From Dasypus novemcinctus (lineage: Eukaryota; Chordata; Mammalia; Cingulata; Dasypodidae): 64,000 nt of DNA. Where the stretch lies: contig NC_080690.1 in assembly GCF_030445035.2 (NCBI RefSeq), positions 32,142,796 through 32,206,795 of the forward strand, read 5' to 3'. Position numbers and translations under genes: made by a program. The notes beneath the pieces were generated by a model. The model was not told the origin of the DNA and searched no databases. It saw only the letters and a program-made list of their open reading frames with translations. Positions 35,269-45,663 of this stretch are shown here, piece by piece (the first letter of the stretch is position 1; every line of letters begins with the position of its first letter).

Positions 35269-35741
35269 TAATGGGCAGCTGAGGTCATTTTGGACCCACA
35301 CGGCATAGATTTCTGCATAGAACTGCAGTTCCATCCCCACGCCAGGTAGGGGAGGAAGGAGTGTGAAGCTTCATCAGTCTCTCCAGGCAACCACAGATTG
35401 TCTTATCCTGCACTACTCAGATTACTAGACACAACTGCTGCTCTGTCCCTGCCTCTGGCAGAGGAGAAAGGTGGGAGAAGCCTCGTCAATTCCTAGAGCA
35501 ACATGGGCAGCTTCAGCCTCCATAGCTTATAGCACCAACTATATTCTTAGCCCCTACTACACAACCAGCAAGGGAGATTAAAAAAAAAAAAAAAAAAAAA
35601 AGCCCTAAACTAAAGGGAGAAACTGTAACCAGAATAAATACATCTAGTAAGCAAGATGCCAAGACACCAACAAAAATTACAATCCATACCAAGAAACAGG
35701 AAGATATGGCCCATTTAAAGGAACAAGATAAGCCTGCAGTT

Positions 35742-36227
35742 AACATAAAGGAGTTGACAATCCAGTGTCCACATAGAAGAGGTGGCATTGGATTGGGAAA
35801 AGTGGACATAATGGACAAAGGGTATGGGGAAAGGCAGGAAGAGATGAGAGGTGGAGGCGTCTTCGGGACATGGAGCTGCCCTGGATGGTGCTTCAGAGGT
35901 AATCACCGGACATTGTAAATCCTCACAGGGCCTACATGATGGAATGGAGGAGAGTATGGGCCATGATGTGAACCAATGTATATGAGGTGCAGAGGTGCCC
36001 AAAGATGTACTTACCAAATCCAATGGATGTGTCATGATGATGGGAACGAGTGTTGTTGGGGGGGGGGAGAGGGGGGGTGGGGGGGTGGGGTTGAATGGGA
36101 CCTCACATATATATTTTTAATGTAATATTATTACAAAGTCAATAAAAAAAAAAAAATTAAAAAAAAAAAAAAGAATAAATCAGCAAGATTATACAGTCAA
36201 AAAAAAAAAAAAACATAAAGGAGTTGA
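35742..36227 (+). mobile_element. Repeat X, copy with a short 3' transduction
   Basis: 35758-36211 (454 bp), perfect 16-bp duplication AACATAAAGGAGTTGA, inside L1 'B' ORF1. The body matches the copy at 37511 ('gcagaggtgcccaaagatgtacttacc', 'catgatgatggg'). A G-run at 36056-36091 is G-quadruplex-like. After the first poly(A) (36145-36172) about 27 bp of other sequence ('gaataaatcagcaagatt') and a second A-run follow, a small 3' transduction. Confidence 0.85.
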
Positions 36228-36272
36228 GACAACTAATAATGGATGTACAAACAAATCTCCTTAATAAATTCA

Positions 36273-37010
36273 GTGGCACGGCACTCCTTGCATGCATCAG
36301 TGCTGCACATGGGCCAGCTCCACACGGGCCAAGGAGGCCCGGGGTTTGAACCGCGGACCTTCCATGTGGTAGACAGATGCCCGAACCACTGGGCCAAATC
36401 TGCTTCCCCTAATGTCTTCTTTTTTTTATTTAATTCCCCCCTCCCCCAGTTGTCTGTTCTCTGTGTCTATTTGCTGCCTCTCATTTCTTTGTCCGCTTCT
36501 GTTGTCGTCAGCGGCATGGGAAGTGTGGGTGGCGCCATTCCTGGGCAGGCTGCACTTTCTTTCGCGCTGGGCGTCTCTTCTCACGGGTGCACTCCTTGCG
36601 CGTGGGGCTCCCCTACGCCAGGGACACCCTTGCGTGGCACGGCACTCCTTGCGCGCATCAGCACTGCGCATGGGCCAGCTCCACACGGGTCAAGGAGGCC
36701 CGGGGTTTGAACCACGGACCTCCCATGTGGTAGACGGACGCCCTAACCACTGAGCCAAGTCCGTTTCCCTCTAATGTCTTCTTAATAACCTTAAGCTCTT
36801 TAGCCATCTCATTGAAAGTACAGCCTGAGAAGAATGGCACTGCACACATGGAGAGCTGACACAACAAGACGACCCAACAAAAAGAAACACAGATTCCCGG
36901 TGCCACTGATAAGGATAGAAGCAGTCACAGAAGAACACACAGCAAATGGACACAGAGCAGACAACCGGGGGGCGGGCGGGGAGGAGAGAGAAAAAAAAAA
37001 GAAGACATTA
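36273..37010. mobile_element. Split DAS SINE at an inversion
   Basis: The 5' half of one DAS lies reversed at 36273-36409, and the 3' half lies forward at about 36814-37000. Between them are reversed L1 'B' ORF1 sequence (complement 'ttcaatgagatggctaaagag...gaagacatta') and a second DAS. The target duplication of the split SINE is seen as 'taatgtcttc' (36410-36419) and 'gaagacatta' (37001-37010) in opposite orientations. This shows that genomic DNA flanking the SINE was inverted with it. Confidence 0.83.
36409..36783 (-). mobile_element. DAS SINE inside the inverted segment
   Basis: 36422-36770, reverse, perfect 13-bp duplication CTAATGTCTTCTT (36409-36421, 36771-36783). CpG-rich and near consensus. 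It sits in the reversed L1 stretch. Confidence 0.92.
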
Positions 37011-37411
37011 GGGGAAGCAGATTTGGCCCAATGGATAGGGCATCTGACTACCACATGGGAGGTCCACGGTTCAAACCCAGGGCCTCCTGACCCATGTGAT
37101 GAGTTGGCCCAAGCATATTGCTGATGTGCACAAGGAGTGCCGTGCCACGCAGGGGTGTCCCCCACATAGGGGAGTCCCATGCACAGGGAGTGTACCCCAT
37201 AAGGAGTGTAAAAAAAGCACAGCCTGCCCAGGAATGCTGCTGCACCCATGGAGAGCTGATGCAGCAAGATGATGCAACAAAAAGAGACGCAGATTCCAGG
37301 TGCCACTGACAAGAATAGAGGTGGGCACAGAAGAACATGCAGTGAATGGACACAGAGAGCAGACAACTGGGGGGAGTGCCAGGAAGGGGAGAGAAATAAA
37401 TTTTTAAAAAA
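37011..37411 (+). mobile_element. DAS SINE next to the inversion
   Basis: Head 'agcagatttggcccaatggat', full body, tail 'aaataaatttttaaaaaata'. No clean target duplication. About 90 bp of L1 ORF1 present in L1 'A' is missing at its right side, so a deletion accompanied or followed this insertion. Confidence 0.88.
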
Positions 37412-37494
37412 TACACTGGAGGCAACAACAGCAGATTTGACAGGAAGAAGAAAGAATTGGTGAGCTTGAAGACATGGCCTCCAAAAGTGAGCAT

Positions 37495-38406
37495 AAAAGA
37501 GAACAGATGATGGTCATGGCAGATGGAGTTCCGTGCCATGTCAGTTTGCTCTTCTTTGGAGTTTGTGTTTCTGTGTGATGGAGCTGGACTCGGATGACAT
37601 CTTTTTTCACAAGCCTCTCCTGTTACTTTTAACAGAACTGTAGTTGGTGCTGGGGTTTAATATATACCAGGGGATCTGAATCTCTGGACTGACCATATGA
37701 TAGCCAGGCCCTGAGCCTCAACAGACTTCAGCTCCTACACTCTGGTTTATTGGACTTATCCCACTCAGCTAACATGGAATTGAAGAAGGTCAACCACCAC
37801 ACCATGGAGCCAAGAGTGCCTACAACTGAAAGCAGGAGGATTGCATCCAGCATCCATGTGGAATCTAAGGCCCCTCTTGATATAGATGTGGAATGGACAC
37901 AACCAATCCAAGGTCCACAGGATGGAGGAATAGAATATGGCTGAGAGTGGACTTACTGATATTCTATTCATGAACTACTGTGATTAGTAATCGAAGAAAA
38001 TGGGGCATTGGTGTGGAGAAAGTGGCCATGGTGGCTGCTGGGTGTGGGGAATGCGAGGAAGAGATGAGATGTGGAGGCGTTTTTGAGACTTGGAGTTGTC
38101 CTGGGTGATGCTGCAGGGATAGTTACTGGACATTGTATGTCCTCCCATGGCCCACTGGATGGAACATGGGAGAGTGTGGGCTATAATGTGGACCATTGAC
38201 CATGAGGTGCAGCGGTGCTCAGAGATGTATTCACCAAATGCAATGAATGTCTCATGATGATGGAGGAGATTGTTGCTATGGGGGGAGGAAGAGGATGAGG
38301 GGGGTGGAGGGTATATGGGGACCTCATATTTTTTTAATGTAATATTAAAAAAATAAATGAAGACAAAAAATTAAAAAATAAAAATAAAAAAAAAGAGAAC
38401 AGATGA
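37495..38406 (+). mobile_element. Repeat X, longest copy (880 bp)
   Basis: 37511-38390, perfect 16-bp duplication AAAAGAGAACAGATGA, inside L1 'B' ORF1. About 50 bp longer at its 5' end than copy 1 ('gatggagttccgtgccatg', 'ctcttctttggag', 'gtgatggagctggactc'). The tail is 'catatttttttaatgtaatatt' and an A-rich run. It shares with the 35758 copy a tail unlike the older copies, so there are two subfamilies. Confidence 0.9.
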
Positions 38407-39089
38407 AGAAAAGAATGGGAAAAATTGAACAGGGTCTCAGGGAACTAAATGACAGCAAAAGATGTGCAAACATACATGTCATGCATATCCCAGAAGGAGG
38501 AAAGAAGGGAAAAGAGACAGAAGGAATATTTGAAGAAATAATGGTAGAAAATTTCCCAGTCCTATTGAAGGACATAGATATCTCTGTCCAAGAAGCACAT
38601 CACACTCCCATCAGAATAAATCCAAATAGGCCTACTCCGAGACACATACTAGTCAGAATGTAAATGCCAAAGATAAAGAAAGAATTCTGAGAACAGCAAG
38701 AGAAAAGCAATGCATAACATGTAAGGGATACCCAATAAGATTAAGTGACAATTTCTCATCAGAAACCATGAAAGCAAGAAGGCAGTGGTATGATATGTTT
38801 AACATACTGCAAGAGAAAAACTGCCAGCCAAGAATTTTATATCCAGCAAAATTATCTTTAAAAAATGAGTGCGAGTTTGGAATATTCACAGATAAACAGA
38901 AACTGAGAGAGTTTATAATGAAAATACCAGCTTTGCAGGAAATACCAAAGGAAGTGTTACAGCCTGAAAAGAAAAGACAGGAGAGAGAGACTTGGAAGAG
39001 AGTCTAGAGATGATGATTATATTAGTAACAAAAACTTAATGTGTCAAAAGAGCGGTGAAAATAAAATGACAGATAAAACCCAAAGGTCA

Positions 39090-42000
39090 AAATGGATGAA
39101 CTAAGAACTGCCTTTACAGTAATAACAGTGAACGTTAATGGATTAAACTCCAAGCTAAAGACACAGACTGTTGGAATGGATAAGAAAATATGAACCATCT
39201 ATATACTCGCTGCAAGAGACTCACCTTAGACCCAAGGATACCAATAGATTGAAAGTGAAAGGTTGTAAAAAGATATTCCACATGTGCAATAACCAAAAGA
39301 AAAGGTGTGGCAGCTAGACTTATATTGGATGAAATAGACTTTAAAAGCAAAACTGTTATTAGAGACAAGGAAGGACATTACATATTAATAAAAGGTATGA
39401 TTCACCAGGAAGATATAAAATCTTAAATGTATATGCACCTAACCAGGATGCCCCAAGATACATAAGGCAAACACTGGCAAAACCGAAGGGAGAAATAGAA
39501 ATCTCTACAATGATAGTTGGAGAACTTCAATACCCCACTCTCATCATTGGATAGAACATCTGGGCAGAGGATCAATAAAGAAACAGTGAGCTTGAATAAT
39601 ATGATAAATGGACTAAACCTAACAGACACATACAGAACATTGCACCCCAAAACAGCAGGATATACATTCATTTCAAGTGCTCATGGATCTTTCTCCACGG
39701 TAGACTATATATTAGGTCGCAAAGCTGATCTTAATAAATTCAACAAGATTGAAATTGTATAAGCACTTTCTCTGACCAAAATGGAATAAAGTTGTAAATC
39801 AACAAGAGGCAGAAAGAGGGAACATTCACACATACATGGAGATTAAACAATGCACTCTTAAATAATCAGTGGGTCAAAGAAGAAATTTCAAGAGAAATCA
39901 GTAAATATCTTGAGAGGGATGACAATGAGAACCAACATATCAGAACCTGTGGGATGCAACAAAGGCAGTGCTGAGAGGGAAATTTATAGCCCTCAATGTG
40001 GACATTAAAAAAGAAGAAACAACTAAAATCAATGACCTAATGACACAGCTGTAGGAATTAGAAAAAGAACAGCAAAAAATCACAAAGCAAGTAAAAGGAA
40101 TGAAATAACAAAGACCAGAACAGAAATAATTGAAATTAAGAACAAAAAAAAAAAAATAGAGAAAATTAACAAAACCAAAAGTTGGTTCTTCAAGAAGATT
40201 AACAAAATTGACAAACTCTTAGCTAGTCTAAGAAAAAAAGAGAGAAGGTGCTAATAAATGAAATAAAAAATGAAAACCAGACATTACTACTGACCCCTCA
40301 GAAATAGAAGAAATCATAAGAGGATACTATGAACAACTTCATGCCAAAAAACTAGACAATGTAGATGAAGTGGAAAAATTCCTAGGAACATGCAAACAAC
40401 CTACACTGACCCTAGAAGAAATAGGTAAATCACAAGTACAGAGATTGAAACAGTTACCAAACAGCTCCCCAAAATGAAAAGCCCAGGACCAGATGGTTTC
40501 ACAGGTGTGTTCTACCAAGCATTCAAAGAAGATTTAATATCAATCTTACACTCTTCCAAAAAATTGAACAAGAAGGAACACTACCATACTCATTCTTTGA
40601 AGCCAATATTACCTTAATACCAAAGCCAGATAAAGATATTATGAAAAAAGAAAATTATAGACTCATTTCTCTAATGAATACAGATGCAAAAATCCTCAAT
40701 AAAATACTTGCTAATCGAATCCAACAGCACATTAAAAGAATTATTCATCGTTATCACGTGAGTTTTATACCAGGTAAGCAAGGGTGGCTCAACACAAGAA
40801 AATCAATCAGCATAATACACCACATTAATAAATCAAAGAAGAAAAATCACATGATCTTAGCGACTGATGCAGAAAAGGCATTTGACAAAATACAGCATCC
40901 TTTTTTAATAAAAATACTACTAAAGATAGGAATTGAAGGAAACTTTCTCAACATGATAAAGGCCATATATGAAAAACCCACAGCTAACATTGTACTCAAT
41001 GGTGAAAGACTGAAAGCTTTCCCATGGAGATCAAGGACAACACAAGGATGTCCACGGTCACCATTGTTATTCAATATAGTGCTAGAGGTTCTAGTTAGAG
41101 CAGCCAGGCAAGAAAAAAAGGAATAAAAGGCATCTAAATCAGAAAGGAAGAAGTAAAACTTTCACTAATCACAGATGATATGATCCTATATCTAGAAGGT
41201 CCTGAAAAATCTACAACAAAGCAGCCAGAGCTAATAAACGATTTCAGTAGAGTGTCAGGATACAAGATCAATATGCAAAAATCAGTGGTGTTTCTATACA
41301 ATTGTAATGCACAATCTAAGGAGGAAGTCAGGGGGGAAAATCTATTTACAAAAGCAACTAAAAGAATCAAATATTTAGAAATAAACTTAACCAAGGATGT
41401 AAAGCACTTGTATTCAGAAAACTACAATGCATTGCTAAAAGAAATTTTAAAAAGACCTAAATAATTGGAAGAACATTCCATGCTCATGGATTGGAAGACT
41501 GAATATCATTAAGATGACAATTCTACCCAAATTGATATACAGATTCAATGCAATCTCAGTAAAATTCCACCAGCATTTTTTAAACAGATGGAAAGCACAA
41601 TTATCTAATTTATCTGGAAGAGTTAAAGGCCCTGAATAGCCAAAAACATCTTAAAAAGGAAAAGCAAAGTTGAAGGACTCTTACTTCCAGACTTTAAATC
41701 TTATTATCTAGCTACGGTGGTAAAAACAGCATGGTATTGGCATAAAGATAGGCATATAGACCAATGGAATCAAACTGATCGTTCAGAAACAGACCCTCAC
41801 ATCTATGACCAAGTGATTTTTGACAAGTCTGTTAAACCCACCCAGCTGGGGCAGAACAGTGGATTCAACAAATGGTGCTGGGAGAACTGGATATCCATAG
41901 CCAAAAGAAAGAAAGAAGACCCCTATCTCACACCTTATACAAAAATTAAGTCAAAATGGCTCAAAGACCTAAACATAAAAGCAAGAACCATAAAGCTCCT

Positions 42001-42950
42001 AGAAGAAAATGTAGAGAAACATTTTCAAGACCTGGTGGTAGATGGTGGATTCTTAAACCTTACACAAGCAATGAAAGAAAGCATGGATAAATGAGACCTC
42101 CTCAAACAAACACTTCTGTGATTCAAAGGACTTAATCAAGAAGGTGAAAAGGCAGCCCACTCAATGGTAGAAAATATTTGGAAACCACATATCCAATAAG
42201 AGTTTAATTTCCATTCTATATAAAGAGGTCATACAACTCAACAATAAAAGAGCAAGCAATCCAATTTAAAAATGGGCCAAGACTTAAATAGACACTTTTC
42301 CAAAGAAGAAATGGAAATAGCCAAAAAGCACATGGAAAAAATGTTCCATATCACTAGCTATTAGGGAAATGAAAATCAAAACAAAAATGAGATATCATCT
42401 AACACCACATAGAATGGCCATTATTTTAAAAAAACAGACAACAATAAGTGCCGGAGAGAATGTGGAGAAATAGGAATACTCCTTCACTGTTGGTGGGATA
42501 TAGTTGGGCATTCTTCAGGAAGCTAAATATAGAACTGCCATATGATCCAACAACTTCTCTACTAGGAATATATCCAGTAGAACTAAAAACTATGACATGA
42601 AAACAGACATCTGCACACTAATGTTCATCACAGCATTATTCACAATTGCCAAAAGATGGAAACAACCCAAGTGTCCATCAACCAAAGAATGGATAAATAA
42701 AATGTGGTATATACATAGGATGGAATACTATGCTTCAGTAAGAAGAAATGAAATTGGGACACATATGATAATATGAATGAACCTTGAAGACATTATGCTA
42801 AGCAAAGTAAGCCAAACACAAAAGGACAAATATTACATGATCTCATTAATATGAACTAAATACGAAAAATAAATGCATGGAGTCAAAACCTATAGTATAA
42901 TATGTTATTAGGAGATAAAGGAGGGTTGAGAAGAACTACTGATGCTTAAT
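39090..42950 (+). pseudogene. L1 'B' ORF2 pseudogene (endonuclease and reverse transcriptase)
   Basis: Endonuclease region about 39110-39770: 'NGLN' is seen, and the terminal motif reads 'GSFSTVDYILG', where active L1 has D-H, so the catalytic His is Tyr. Reverse transcriptase about 40480-41300: '[16 protein letters not shown]' and '[19 protein letters not shown]' are clear in a 161-codon frame (40641-41126). The catalytic 'ADD' box reads 'TDD' at about 41170. The C-terminal region reaches 42950. Multiple stops; inactive. Confidence 0.9.
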
Positions 42951-43816
42951 GTGTGTAGAAGTTTTAATTAACTTGATTGTAAAAGTGTGGAAATGGATAG
43001 AGTTGATGGTAACACTTTATAAGGAGAAGCAGCTGGTTTACAAATGGGATTGTGGCTGAAAAAGTAGTCTTGGGAACTAAATATCAATTGAAAGAAAGCT
43101 AGAGAATAATCTAAGGACTGAATAACACAGGGAACCCAGAGGTTGATGAGAATTGTGGTTTATGGTACAGATGCAAGAGTGCCCTTCTGTGAACTGGAGA
43201 GGATATACATCACTATTGCTGGGTGGTGGGAATGTGAAGAAGCAGGGGGAAAATACAATTGGTGTGACCTATGGATAGTGGTTAACAGCAATCCTGTAAT
43301 ATTCTTGCATCAATGCCAAAGACGTACTATGTCGATAATGGGAGGTATGGAAAAGGTGTGCAAAATGTATGATATGGGCCATGATTGGTGGAAATAATCT
43401 GATGATATTAGCTCATAAACTGTAACAAATATTCCACCACAGTGTGGGTGTGTTGATGAAGGGGTGTTGAATGGGAAGTCTAAACATCTGCATGTTTGTT
43501 TTGTAAGTTCACAATCTCTGTAATAAAAAATACATATTTTTTTAAAGTAGGGTGGGTTGGGGGAAAAACACACCAAATATAAGATAGGGACTATAGTTAG
43601 TAATATTTACACAATGCTCTTGCATAGTTCGTAACAAATGTTTCACAACAGTGCAAGGTGTTAGTGGAGGGGTGATGTACAGGACCCGTTTTTGATGTTT
43701 TGCATGTTTATTTTGTAAGTTCACAACCTTTACCATGCACTTATTGTTTATGCATGTTCATGTATGAATGATATACTACAATAAAAAATATATTTTAAAA
43801 ATAAATAGATAAACAC
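42951..43816 (+). repeat. L1 'B' 3'UTR with a doubled block
   Basis: 'gttttaattaacttgattgtaaaag' opens the 3'UTR. A block ending 'tttgtaagttcacaatctctg' (43500) recurs after 'ggtgggttggggg' and ends 'tttgtaagttcacaacctttacc' (43715), two diverged tandem copies of about 220 bp. The same structure is in L1 'A'. Ends in 'aataaaaaatatattttaaaaataaatag'. Confidence 0.78.
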
Positions 43817-44244
43817 ATCTTACCCCAGAATACATCCGGTTGTGTTGTGTTGTTTTTTTTTTTTAATTTATAACTGTTTAAAAATTATCCTGTCTTTAAA
43901 TCGCTTAGTTCTCTTCCCAAAGCAAGTCAGGTCGCTGAGGAGCCAGATAAAACGCCCAGTGCTTGCAGCGTCTATCACGGAGCACTTAGAGACATCTACC
44001 AGGAGATGGCAGCATCCGCCCACACATGCGCTAGTCAGCCACTGCCATCTCGCAGTACACTTAAGACACGCTGGAGGGCCCTGAGGCTCGCCATCTGGTT
44101 GAGGTCAGGGGGTCTTGGGGTTGGTAAGCCAATTCGGAAAGGATATCCTGGGGCCGGCGCCGCCGCCGGGTGCTGGAGGCGCCACTGGAGCCGGCTCGGC
44201 CTGCGAGCCCTGCTGAGGAGCGGAGGTCAGGCCGCAGTAAGCGC

Positions 44245-44357
44245 CGCGGCCGCCCCTGGCCGCTGGCCCCTGGCCGCTGGCCGCTGGCCGCTGGCCGCTG
44301 GCCGCTGGCCCCTGGCCGCTGGCCCCTGGCCGCTGGCCCCTGGCCGCTGGCCCCTCA
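44245..44357 (+). repeat. (GGCCGCTGGCCCCT)-type tandem repeat in the AKIRIN1 5' leader
   Basis: Units of 'ggccgctg' and 'gcccctgg' (7-14 bp) are repeated about a dozen times just before the former start codon. They give long frames on both strands, with products rich in W/P/L/A/G that are by-products of the repeat. Confidence 0.88.
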
Positions 44358-44806
44358 GCGGCACGGCGTGCGGGGCGACGTTGACGCGGCCCGTGGAGTT
44401 CCAGGCGGCGCTGCTGAGCCCCGGCCCCCGAAGCGGCGGCGCTGCGCCCCCTCGTCCCGCCCCACTCCGGGCCTTGGGCCCCCGGACGCCGAGCCGCCGG
44501 TGCCGCTCCAGACACAGATTCCAGCGCCGACTCTGCAGCAGACCGCCCCGCCCGGCGCGAGAGACGCCTTCCGCCTCCGGAGCCGATTTCTAAGAACATA
44601 AAACAAGAATATAGTCGTTACCAGAGGGGGAGACACTTAGAAGTTGTTCTTAATCAGCGTGAATCTTGTACTTAGGAAAATCATCCTCACTCCTCAGCAT
44701 GCACAGCACCTAGTTCTCCAGGTTCCTCCTGGATGAAGGACCAGCCCACCTTTACTTTCCGTCCAGTTGGAATCATATGTGAGCTCTCTTAAAAAACTAT
44801 GAAGAT

Positions 44807-45198
44807 AAAATTCGGGAGGAGTGGGCGGCGGACTTGGCCCAGTGCTTAGGGCGTCGGTCTACCACACGGGAGGCCCGCGGTTCAAACCCAGGGCCTCCTT
44901 GACCCGTGTGGCCTGCCTTGCCACGCAGGGGTGTCCCCCGCATAGTGGAGCCCCAGGGGCAAGGAGTGGGCCCCATAAGGAGAGCCCCCGGTGGGAAAGA
45001 AAGTGCAGCCTGCCCAGGAATGGTGCCGCACACACAGAGAGATGATGCAACAAAAAGAAACACAGATTCCCGTGCTGCTCACAACAGCAGAAGCGGACAA
45101 AGAAGACGCAGCAAATAGACACACAGAACAAACAACCGGGTGGGGGCGGGGAGGGAAGAGAAATAAATAAATAAATCTTTAAAAAATTGGGGAGGAGT
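44807..45198 (+). mobile_element. DAS SINE inside the AKIRIN1 retrocopy
   Basis: 44823-45182, head 'ggcggacttggcccagtgcttagggcg'. Duplication AAAATTCGGGAGGAGT/AAAATTGGGGAGGAGT (44807-44822, 45183-45198), one mismatch. It interrupts the codons for 'KIREEYEQ'. This SINE postdates the retrocopy and lacks part of the body ('gtgtggcctgccttgcc' joins early). Confidence 0.92.
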
Positions 45199-45639
45199 AT
45201 GAGCAAATCCTCAATACCAAACTAGCAGAACAGTATGACTCTTTTGTGAAATTCACACATGATCAGATTATGCGACGATATGGGACAAAGCCAACAAGCT
45301 ACATGTCCTGAAGGTTTCTTGAATATCTGAGTACCAGGTTTGACCTCAAGAGATGGCTGCTGCACACTTTTTGCAACTGGTTTGATATCACATTTCAGCT
45401 CCAACTTTGCATCCTGAGAACACATAACGGTTCCTGCAGGTCCATTTTATACAACCTAAAAGACCTGGAAACTTTCTGGTTGCCACAAGCATATCTTTCT
45501 TTCCTGCTCATCCAATAAACAGCTGTGCCCTGCTGTGATATATTTTCCAAACAAGAAACCTAGAGCAGCAGTTTAGCAAAATATGCCTTCAGTGGCACTC
45601 AACAAATGGAGTGTCCCCAAGCACGGTTCTGGAAGAAGT

Positions 45640-45663
45640 GTGTGTGTGTGTGTGTGTGTGTAT
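45640..45663 (+). repeat. (GT)n microsatellite in the AKIRIN1 3'UTR
   Basis: About 12 GT units, 'gtgtgtgtgtgtgtgtgtgt', then 'atgcgtat'. Confidence 0.9.

Larger units (their letters stand above)
35690..39006 (+). pseudogene. L1 'B' ORF1 pseudogene, broken by insertions
   Basis: Coiled-coil start near 35700-35757, resumes at 36212-36272, at 37412-37510 and at 38391-39006. The last part holds the RNA-binding domain: 'HIPEGGKKGKETE' near 38480, 'PRHILVRM' near 38640, 'QPRILYPAKLSL' near 38826. An in-frame stop follows 'PRHILVRM'. The protein would bind L1 RNA; no intact frame remains. Confidence 0.82.
33501..43816 (+). mobile_element. L1 'B': 5' end kept, split by five insertions
   Basis: Starts 'gggggaagccaagatggtgg' and runs through a 5'UTR (to about 35640), a fragmented ORF1 (35690-39006), ORF2 (about 39090-42950) and a 3'UTR ending in an A/T-rich tail near 43816. 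Without the inserts it is about 7.5 kb. Inserted later: DAS (34858), repeat X (35758), a three-SINE inversion complex (36273-37411) and repeat X (37511). ORF2 has many stops. Similar to L1 'A', so the same lineage. Confidence 0.9.

Noticed and set aside
36273-36816. Twin-priming as the cause of the reversed SINE half
   Set aside because: The reversed segment includes flanking L1 DNA and one side of the SINE's target duplication, which twin priming does not move.
44006-44636. Open frames of 90-195 codons around the AKIRIN1 start
   Set aside because: They are GC-rich repeat frames and shifted readings of the pseudogene. The real AKIRIN1 frame lacks its ATG and is broken.
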